The position numbers and the translations under genes are program-made. DNA of 39,990 nt from Verrucomicrobiota bacterium (GTDB lineage: Bacteria > Verrucomicrobiota > Verrucomicrobiia > Opitutales > Opitutaceae). Shown piece by piece: positions 34,308 to 39,990 of the stretch. The number at the start of each line of letters is the position of its first letter. The stretch's first letter is position 1. The stretch is from contig JAUWBF010000027.1 of the NCBI GenBank assembly GCA_030601755.1, positions 1 to 39,990 of the forward strand, read 5' to 3'. The notes beneath the pieces are model-generated. The model was not told the origin of the DNA and ran no database searches. It was given only the letters and a program-made list of their open reading frames with translations.

Positions 34308-35402
34308 TCACCGCGAGCTCGCCGTCCCCAGGATGGCGAGCTCCGTCTTGATCGGGTCCAGCCACTCCGTCGCGACCCGATACTCCAGCTCGGAAAAATT
34401 CAGTTCGCGTCCCACCGCGGCTTGGAGAATCGCGCACGCCGGCTCGTCTTTCAGCCAGACGCCGCGCACCCAGCCATCGCCGCCGAAACCCAGCTCGTAT
34501 TCCTTGGTCAGACGGTTCGCCAGCGCCACCAAGGCCACCAGCCCGCGGTGCTCCGCCGGCGCGCGCTCCGGCGCGTCATGATGCGCCACCGCGCTCAACA
34601 CCGCCGGCGGCAAGTCCGCCTCCTGTCCAAAAATCCAACCCGCCTCGCGGTGGTCCAATCCCAGTCGCGCTTGCTCCAGCGGCACCAATTCCTCGCGCCG
34701 GCTCCACGCGATGACCAGCACCGCGCGGTAGGCGTCCGGTGCCACCGTCGACAAGGCGATCTTGCCCACGTCGTGCAGCAATCCCGCCAGGTGCGCCTGC
34801 GCCTCGCCGCCCAGACCCGACCATGTCGCCAGCCGCTCCGCCAGCGCCGCGCAGGCGGCCGAGTGCATCCACAATTCGCTCCAATCAAAACCCGGCGCCA
34901 CTCCGCGCGCGTCGCCCATCGCCGCGAGCAGCGACGCCATCCGGCGCACGCGCGCGACGCCCAGTAGGTGCAGCGCGGTCGGCAGATCATCGACCCGCTC
35001 GCGCGAGCCCACCGACACGGAATTGGCCAACCGCAGGACGTTGACCGCCAGTGCCGGATCGCGTCCAACCTCCTCGATCAAATCGTCGAGCGGACAATCC
35101 TCGCCCGCCACCAGGCTGGCGAATCGCTTCGCCTGCGTCTTCAGGCTCGGCAGCTCGCGCAGGCTCTGCAGCTCCACCTGCGTCTGCCGCCAGTCGATCG
35201 GCGGCTTGGTGCGCAGCAGCTCCTCGCTCACGCCGACCATGCGCGACAACGCCCGCGCGGCGCGTTGCTCGCGTCGTTGCCGCTCCTCCTCGCTGCCGCG
35301 ACGGGGCAACGCCAGCTCGGGCGCGCCAACGGGAACCGCAGCCTCCTTGGACTCGTCCTCGGTGAGATTGTGTTGAATGGAAAAACCCAGCCAGCGCGAC
35401 AT
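34308..35402 (-). CDS. HDOD-domain protein
   Basis: A 364-aa protein. A charged N-terminal ~80 residues (RRGSEEERQRREQRAARALS) precede an HDOD domain: 'LRELPSLKTQAKRFASLVAG', 'DPALAVNVLRLANSVSVGSR', 'DDLPTALHLLGVARVRRMAS', then 'LAGLLHDVGKIALSTVAPDA' and 'LSAVAHHDAPERAP'. The HD pair in GLLHDVGK is kept, so it may retain phosphohydrolase-type metal binding; most HDOD proteins act in signalling (chemotaxis, cell cycle, c-di-GMP networks) with unknown chemistry. The start at 35402 (MSRWLGFSIQHNL) is preferred over 35438. It is convergent with the glycosyltransferase gene. Confidence 0.85.
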   Translation of the reverse strand: MSRWLGFSIQHNLTEDESKEAAVPVGAPELALPRRGSEEERQRREQRAARALSRMVGVSEELLRTKPPIDWRQTQVELQSLRELPSLKTQAKRFASLVAGEDCPLDDLIEEVGRDPALAVNVLRLANSVSVGSRERVDDLPTALHLLGVARVRRMASLLAAMGDARGVAPGFDWSELWMHSAACAALAERLATWSGLGGEAQAHLAGLLHDVGKIALSTVAPDAYRAVLVIAWSRREELVPLEQARLGLDHREAGWIFGQEADLPPAVLSAVAHHDAPERAPAEHRGLVALVALANRLTKEYELGFGGDGWVRGVWLKDEPACAILQAAVGRELNFSELEYRVATEWLDPIKTELAILGTASSR

Positions 35403-35542
35403 GACGCGCCTATCGGCACGCCCGCCCGCAGGCTTCAATCAAACCGCCCCTTTTACCCCCGCTTCACATCCCACCTGCCCCGCCACCGTCCCGCCGCCCA
35501 AGCGTCCCGTCGTCGAAGTTCTTTCCATGAACGGCTCCTCCA

Positions 35543-35619
35543 GTAGGCAGCCTGCTTGCAGGCGCGATGGACGTGATGCGACGAACAACGACAAACGCGC
35601 CTGCAAGCAGGCTGCCTAC
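35543..35619. repeat. 24-bp perfect inverted repeat (MITE/REPIN-like)
   Basis: Arms at 35543-35566 (starting GTAGGCAGCCTGCTTGCAGG) and 35596-35619 are perfect inverse copies around a 29-bp centre. Each arm itself contains the palindrome GCCTGC-TT-GCAGGC. It has no coding capacity. It lies in the 420-bp gap between the HDOD gene and recQ; that gap shows no gene. Confidence 0.9.
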
Positions 35620-35681
35620 ATTGATTTGATGGACTTCGATGACGGGCCCCAAGCTCCGCCTCCTCCAAAGGCGCATCTCAG

Positions 35682-35778
35682 GCAAAGAGTAACCCATTAG
35701 GTTACTCTTTGCAGCGGTCAAAAGGACCGATTTTACCTCTGAAGGGGCGATAAAGAGTAACCCAATGGGTTACTCTTT
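35682..35778. repeat. Pair of palindromes upstream of recQ
   Basis: Palindrome 1: GCAAAGAGTAACC/GGTTACTCTTTGC around CATTA (35682-35712). Palindrome 2: AAAGAGTAACCCA/TGGGTTACTCTTT around A (35752-35778). A smaller hairpin CGGTC-AAAAG-GACCG (35715-35729) lies between them. This is the same three-part layout as at 3443-3517, with different arm sequence. It ends 45 bp before the furthest possible recQ start and 153 bp before the preferred one. Confidence 0.9.
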
Positions 35779-35931
35779 GCGGGGATCGAGAGGCCGAGGC
35801 GGGTCGGGGAGGGCCAGGACGGAATGGTGGCCGTGGGCTGGCGATGGACCCGAGGCGGAGCGGGCGGGCGGCAGGTTTTTGAGATGCGTCCTTGCGGGGC
35901 GGGCGGACGCGTTTTTGCCTCTAAAACCTCC

Positions 35932-37761
35932 GTGCCTGATCTCGCCTTCACCTTAAAGACCACCTTCGGCTACGCTTCGTTTCGGCCGCTACAACGCGAC
36001 ATCATCGAGACCTCCCTCGCGGGCCGCGACGTCTTCGCCCTGCTGCCCACCGGCGGCGGCAAGTCCATGTGCTTCCAACTGCCCGCGCTCCACCGGCAGG
36101 GACTCACCGTGGTGGTCTCGCCGCTGATTGCGTTGATGAAGGATCAGGTCGACCAGCTTCAGGCGGCCGGCGTCGCCGCGACCTACCTGAACTCCTCGCT
36201 CACCTCCGCCGAGGCCCGCTCGCGGCTGGCCGGTTTGCACCGCGGCGAGTTTCGCCTGCTCTACGTCGCGCCCGAGCGCCTCATGCTCGACGGCTGGCAG
36301 GAAAACCTGAAGGCGTGGAACGTGCAGGCGCTCGCCATCGACGAGGCCCACTGCATCTCCGAGTGGGGTCACGACTTTAGACCCGAATACCGCCAGATCG
36401 CCAACCTGCGCGAACTCCTGCCCGACATCCCGGTCATGGCGCTCACCGCGACCGCCACCGAGCGCGTGCGCGACGACATCGTCAAACACCTCAAGCTGCG
36501 CGACCCGGCGGTCTTCGTCGCCTCGTTCAATCGGCCGAATCTCTCCTACCGCGTGCTGCCGAAGGACGGGCCGCTGAAGCAGATCATCGAGTTCGTCCGC
36601 AAGCGCGAGGACGAGTCGGGCATCGTTTACTGCGCCAGCCGCGCGTCGACCGAACGCCTCGCCGAGGCCCTCGCCGGACGCGGCTACGCGGCCCGCGCCT
36701 ACCACGCCGGCCTCACGCCCGAGGAGCGCTCGACCAACCAGGAGCTCTTCCTGCGCGACGAGGTGAAGATCATCTGCGCGACCATCGCCTTCGGCATGGG
36801 CATCAACAAACCCAACGTCCGCTGGGTCATCCACCACGACCTGCCGAAAAACATCGAAGGCTACTACCAGGAAACCGGACGCGCCGGACGCGACGGCCTG
36901 CCGGGTGATTGCCTGCTGCTCTTCAGCGGCGGCGACATCGCGAAACAAACCCACTTTATCGACGAGATGACCGACGCGCAGGAGCAGTCCGTCGCCCGCC
37001 GCCAGCTCAAGGTCATGGCGCACTACGCCGAGAGCGCGGGTTGCCGCCGACGCGAGTTGCTCGACTACTTCGGCGAGGCCTTCCCGTTGGACAACTGCGC
37101 CGCCTGCGACAACTGCCAAGAACCCCGCGAGACCTACGACGGCACGCTGCACGCGCAGAAGTTTTTGTCGTGCGTCTACCGTTGCCGGCAGGCCTCGCGC
37201 TTCGGCGTCGGGCTCAACCACATTTGCGAGGTCCTCACCGGCGCCGAGACCGACAAGATACGCCGCTGGGAGCACGACCGCCTATCGACCTACGGCATCG
37301 GCAAGGACCTCACCCGTCCCGAGTGGGCGGCGGTCGGCCGCGAGTTGCAACGCCTCGGCTACGTCATGCAGGGCGAGGGCGAATACCCCACGCTCGAGCT
37401 GACCGAGGAGGGCATGGCTGTGCTCAAGACGCGCGAGACCATCATGCTGACCAAGCCGATGGCGTTGCCCAAGACCCGTCGCGTGATCCGCCGCGAAGGC
37501 GACGTCGAGTGCGACGAGATCCTGCTCGCGCGGCTCAAGACCGTGAGAAAACAGCTCGCCGACGAACGCCGCGTGCCGGCGTATGTGATTTTTGGAGACA
37601 AGACCCTGCGCCAGATGGCCCGTGAGTATCCGGAGGACGCGCGCATGATGGAGTCCATCTACGGCATGGGCGAAAAGAAGCGCGCCGAGTTCGGCCAACT
37701 CTTCGCCGACACCATCAGCGAGTTCTTACGCGAGAACCCGCGGATGCAGTTCAACGACTGA
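35932..37761 (+). CDS. recQ: ATP-dependent DNA helicase RecQ
   Basis: A 609-aa protein from a GTG start (VPDLAFTLKTTFGYASFRPL), the same length as E. coli RecQ. Motifs: 'FALLPTGGGKSMCFQLPAL' (Walker A), 'ALAIDEAHCISEWGHDFRP' (DEAH), 'MALTATATERVRDDI', 'YYQETGRAGRDGLPGDCLLL'. The zinc-binding cysteines are in CRRRELLDYFGEAF, then CAACDNC, followed by the winged-helix RQC domain and a C-terminal HRDC domain (ERRVPAYVIFGDKTLRQMAR). RecQ unwinds DNA 3'-5' in recombination and fork repair. In-frame ATGs at 35824 and 35884 would add up to 36 unconserved residues. The palindrome pair upstream could affect its expression. Confidence 0.95.
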   Translation: MPDLAFTLKTTFGYASFRPLQRDIIETSLAGRDVFALLPTGGGKSMCFQLPALHRQGLTVVVSPLIALMKDQVDQLQAAGVAATYLNSSLTSAEARSRLAGLHRGEFRLLYVAPERLMLDGWQENLKAWNVQALAIDEAHCISEWGHDFRPEYRQIANLRELLPDIPVMALTATATERVRDDIVKHLKLRDPAVFVASFNRPNLSYRVLPKDGPLKQIIEFVRKREDESGIVYCASRASTERLAEALAGRGYAARAYHAGLTPEERSTNQELFLRDEVKIICATIAFGMGINKPNVRWVIHHDLPKNIEGYYQETGRAGRDGLPGDCLLLFSGGDIAKQTHFIDEMTDAQEQSVARRQLKVMAHYAESAGCRRRELLDYFGEAFPLDNCAACDNCQEPRETYDGTLHAQKFLSCVYRCRQASRFGVGLNHICEVLTGAETDKIRRWEHDRLSTYGIGKDLTRPEWAAVGRELQRLGYVMQGEGEYPTLELTEEGMAVLKTRETIMLTKPMALPKTRRVIRREGDVECDEILLARLKTVRKQLADERRVPAYVIFGDKTLRQMAREYPEDARMMESIYGMGEKKRAEFGQLFADTISEFLRENPRMQFND

Positions 37762-37774
37762 GACCGGACGCGAA

Positions 37775-38131
37775 CTACACGTCGATGAGGTCGACAAGAC
37801 CTCCAACCAGCCCGACCACGTCCAATCCGTCGAAAGCCGAGCGCAGGGTTTTTTTCACGCCGTTGATCGCGACAGCCAGCAGCAGTAACGACACGATCAA
37901 AAGCATAAGTCCAAGCCAGAAGCCACCGTCCACAAACAACAATACTGCCCCCGTCATGGTCCCGATCGACAACAAGCCGATAATCACCCGCTTCCAGGGC
38001 TCGATCACCTGGATGCGAAGATCCAGCAGCGCATCGACCTGACCTTTCTTGGCCGGACTGCGCGCACACTCCTTGGCCAAGACCTTGCAGGCATTCCGCC
38101 TGAGGTATTCCTCGTGGCGACGGCTTGGCAT
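37775..38131 (-). CDS. Small membrane protein of unknown function
   Basis: A 118-aa protein. A basic, Cys-containing N-terminus (MPSRRHEEYLRRNACKVLAK) and an amphipathic stretch precede two adjacent transmembrane helices (VIIGLLSIGTMTGAVLLFVD and WLGLMLLIVSLLLLAVAING), then a tail ending GLVGGLVDLIDV. No family is recognised. It is convergent with recQ, and on the same strand as gpsA. AT-richer codons than its neighbours suggest a less constrained or recently acquired gene. Confidence 0.7.
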   Translation of the reverse strand: MPSRRHEEYLRRNACKVLAKECARSPAKKGQVDALLDLRIQVIEPWKRVIIGLLSIGTMTGAVLLFVDGGFWLGLMLLIVSLLLLAVAINGVKKTLRSAFDGLDVVGLVGGLVDLIDV

Positions 38132-38160
38132 GTGGATAACAGGGAACTACCGGTTGCGAC

Positions 38161-39165
38161 TCACTCGCGCTTGAGGTCGCGGGTCATCAACGCGCGGAGG
38201 GCGTCGGCGGGGGGGCGGGCGGCGTAGAGGATTTGATAGATCTCGCCGAGGATGGGGGCATCGATGCCGCGTTCCTGGCAGAGGCCGTAAAAACTCTCGG
38301 TGGTGCGGTAGCCTTCGACCACGGACTTGCTGGCGGCGATGAGGTCGGCGGCTTTTTGGCCCTCGCCGAGGTGTTGGCCAAAGGTGCGGTTGCGGCTCCA
38401 GGTGCCGGAGCAGGTGGCGACGAGGTCGCCGAAGCCGCCGAGGCCATAAAAGGTCTCGGGGCGGGCGCCGAGCGCGGTGCCGACGCGGACCATCTCGGCG
38501 AGCGCGCGGGTGAGCAGGGCGGCCTTGGCGTTGTCGCCGAGGCGGAGTCCGTCGCAGCAGCCGGCGGCAATGGCATAGATGTTCTTGAGGCAGCCGCCGT
38601 ATTCGACGCCGGCGGTGTCGTCGCCGAGGTAGACGCGCAGGGTCGGTCCGCTGAGCGCGGCCTGCACGGCGGCGAGGTAGTCGGCGTCGGCTCCGTCGGC
38701 GGCGAGCACCATGGCGGCGGGACGTCCGGCGGCGACCTCGGCGGCGTTGGTCGGTCCGGTGAGTGCGCCGACCGCGCAGGTGGCGGGCAGGGTTTCGCGC
38801 ATGACCTCGGTGGGGCGCTTGTGCGTGCCCGTTTCGAGGCCCTTGCAGAGGCTGATCGCGAGCTTGAGCTGGGTGGCCAGACCGAGGTTCGCGGCGATGT
38901 GCTCGCAGGTGGCGCGCAGGGCCTGCGCGGGGCAGGCGAGCAAGACGACCTCGGCCTCCATGAGCACGGGGGCGAGTTCGTGGCCGAGTTGCAGGCTCAG
39001 GGGAAGCGGGTGACCGGGCAGGTAATCGGTGTTTTCGCGGGTGGAGGCGAGCGCGAGGGCCTGCTCGAAGCGGCGCGGCACGAGGGTGGCGGTGTGGCCG
39101 GCGCGAACGAGGTGGATGGCGACGGCGGTGCCCCAGGCGCCCGCTCCGATGATGGCGAAATTCAT
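38161..39165 (-). CDS. gpsA: Glycerol-3-phosphate dehydrogenase [NAD(P)+]
   Basis: A 334-aa protein. 'MNFAIIGAGAWGTAVAIHLV' is the Rossmann NAD(P) motif GxGxWG. 'LAISLCKGLETGTHKRPTEV', 'ALTGPTNAAEVAAGRPAAMV', 'GVEYGGCLKNIYAIAAGCCD' (catalytic Lys in 'LKN') and 'GLGGFGDLVATCSGTWSRNR' with NRTFG are the GpsA blocks. It makes sn-glycerol 3-phosphate from dihydroxyacetone phosphate for phospholipids. The usual GPS in the active-site loop reads GPT here. The ATG at 39165 sits at the motif; an upstream in-frame start at 39201 is unconserved. A dispersed repeat lies just upstream. Confidence 0.95.
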   Translation of the reverse strand: MNFAIIGAGAWGTAVAIHLVRAGHTATLVPRRFEQALALASTRENTDYLPGHPLPLSLQLGHELAPVLMEAEVVLLACPAQALRATCEHIAANLGLATQLKLAISLCKGLETGTHKRPTEVMRETLPATCAVGALTGPTNAAEVAAGRPAAMVLAADGADADYLAAVQAALSGPTLRVYLGDDTAGVEYGGCLKNIYAIAAGCCDGLRLGDNAKAALLTRALAEMVRVGTALGARPETFYGLGGFGDLVATCSGTWSRNRTFGQHLGEGQKAADLIAASKSVVEGYRTTESFYGLCQERGIDAPILGEIYQILYAARPPADALRALMTRDLKRE

Positions 39166-39221
39166 GCGACGAGGGCTAGGTGGCCGGCGCGGCGGGGGCA
39201 AGTCATCCGAGGGAACGGGGG

Positions 39222-39312
39222 ATTTTTAACGCAAAGGCGCGAAGACGCAAAGCTCCGCGAATTGACGTTGTGATCAAACTCTTAGCGCCTTCGCGTCTTT
39301 GCGTTAAAATTT
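39222..39312. repeat. TTTTAACGCA-type repeat element, short form
   Basis: Left arm TTTTTAACGCAAAGGCGCGA with AGACGCAAAG; right arm CTTAGCGCCTTCGCGTCTTT with GCGTTAAAAT; an imperfect inverted pair with a ~27-bp centre. Same family as 20079 and 25416 but with a shorter centre. Confidence 0.9.
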
Positions 39313-39438
39313 GGTCCTGATGCGGACGCCCTCCCCCGCGCATTGGCTCTTTCTCATTCCTCTTTATCTTTCTCGTTCTCTTACCTCCCGGTGCATGGAG
39401 AAAGAGGAACGAGAACGAATAAAGAGAAAGACCCAGCG

Positions 39439-39990
39439 TCAGGCCTGGGCCTGTTCCTGCGTGATGACCTTGGCCGGGGTGATCGGGTAGGCGATGAAGG
39501 CGAGGAAGATCGCGTCGTCGATGGCCTGGATGCGTTCCTGGATGTGGTCGAGGAACTCGTGCAGGCCGTTGGCGATGGCGGCGCGGATGTCGGTGCCTTC
39601 GAGCTGGGCGCGCAGTCCGGAAACGAGGCGGTTGGCCTTGTCGACCGCGGAGCCTTGCATGCCGTTGCTGATGCGCACGAGGTCCTGTTCGGCCTCGGCG
39701 ATGGAAAAGAGGATGCTGCGCGGGAAGAGTTCGTCGCGCACGAGGTAGTCGACGGCGCGGTGGAGGTTGAGCTCGCCGCGGCGGCTGCGGCGGAAGGCTT
39801 CGTAGGCGGAGCAGGAACGGAGCACGGAGGCCCACTGGACGACGTCGAGCGCGGAGCCGACGGCGTGCAGGTCGGGCAGGATCATGAAGTATTTGACGTC
39901 GATGATGCGCGAGGTGTTGTCGGCGCGCTCGAGGTGGCGGCCTAGTTCGAAGAACCACCAGCCGTCGTTGCGCGGCACCATGGAGTCGGC
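39439..39990 (-). CDS. Alpha-E domain protein (DUF403), C-terminal part
   Basis: The last ~183 residues of a helical protein continue beyond the window. 'DGWWFFELGRHLERADNTSR' is the diagnostic R-x-x-E-R-A-D helix of DUF403. 'QWASVLRSCSAYEAFRRSRR' and 'AVDYLVRDELFPRSILFSIA' follow, and the C-terminus ends FLAFIAYPITPAKVITQEQA. DUF403 (alpha-E) proteins usually pair with an ATP-grasp DUF404/DUF407 (CircularlyPermuted ATP-grasp) protein and a transglutaminase-like protein in a peptide-ligation cluster; those genes would lie outside the window to the right. The N-terminus is missing because the window ends. Confidence 0.88.
   Translation of the reverse strand, partial: ADSMVPRNDGWWFFELGRHLERADNTSRIIDVKYFMILPDLHAVGSALDVVQWASVLRSCSAYEAFRRSRRGELNLHRAVDYLVRDELFPRSILFSIAEAEQDLVRISNGMQGSAVDKANRLVSGLRAQLEGTDIRAAIANGLHEFLDHIQERIQAIDDAIFLAFIAYPITPAKVITQEQAQA

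Overview
The window looks like a chromosomal segment of a high-GC member of the Verrucomicrobiota, most likely Opitutaceae-like. This is inferred from GC-rich codon use, weak Shine-Dalgarno sites, interspersed 'TTTTAACGCAAAGGCGC' repeats, and the mix of housekeeping genes with large exported proteins. No marker gene settles the genus. No rRNA, tRNA or CRISPR array was seen.

Layout. 1-3343: end of a transposase-like HTH gene, a small coiled-coil protein, an exported SGNH-type hydrolase and the ABC-F factor EttA. 3734-13659: a 9.9 kb integrative element, visibly less GC-rich than its flanks. It sits inside a host YkgJ-type cysteine-cluster gene, whose 3' part lies at 3562-3741 and 5' part at 13615-13734. 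The element carries a large serine recombinase next to the left end, two small genes, a 0.7 kb non-coding stretch, and a minus-strand operon. The operon encodes an HTH/excisionase-like protein, a 64-aa protein, a compact protein with DNA polymerase I-type (family A) motifs, and a 1164-aa phage virion-like protein. A Bro-N antirepressor, a small membrane protein and an intact YkgJ homologue complete it. The homologue lies just inside the right end, directly downstream of the beheaded host ykgJ, so the element appears to replace the gene it breaks. No capsid, portal or terminase gene is present.

14082-22726, minus strand: a cell-envelope cluster (HtrA protease, an HtrA-like pseudoprotease with PDZ domains, a peroxiredoxin, a DUF748/AsmA-like protein), preceded by a dimeric dUTPase and a CBM9-like protein. 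22955-26613, plus strand: a Pro/Ala- and Arg/Gly-rich protein, a MurA-type enolpyruvyl transferase and RuvB. 26684-28031: a small lower-GC island with a HepT/MntA (HEPN/MNT) toxin-antitoxin pair and a coupled third gene. 28028-31822: a PLA2-like small protein, a PhoD-like phosphatase, and an ECF sigma factor with a zinc-finger anti-sigma protein separated by two exported proteins. 31955-39990: MYG1-family protein, GT4 glycosyltransferase, HDOD protein, RecQ, a small membrane protein, GpsA and the end of a DUF403 (alpha-E) gene.

Several intergenic regions carry conspicuous palindromes: a pair upstream of ettA, a second pair of the same layout upstream of recQ, a 24-bp inverted repeat near recQ, three copies of the TTTTAACGCA-type repeat, and a hairpin cluster next to the element's right end.
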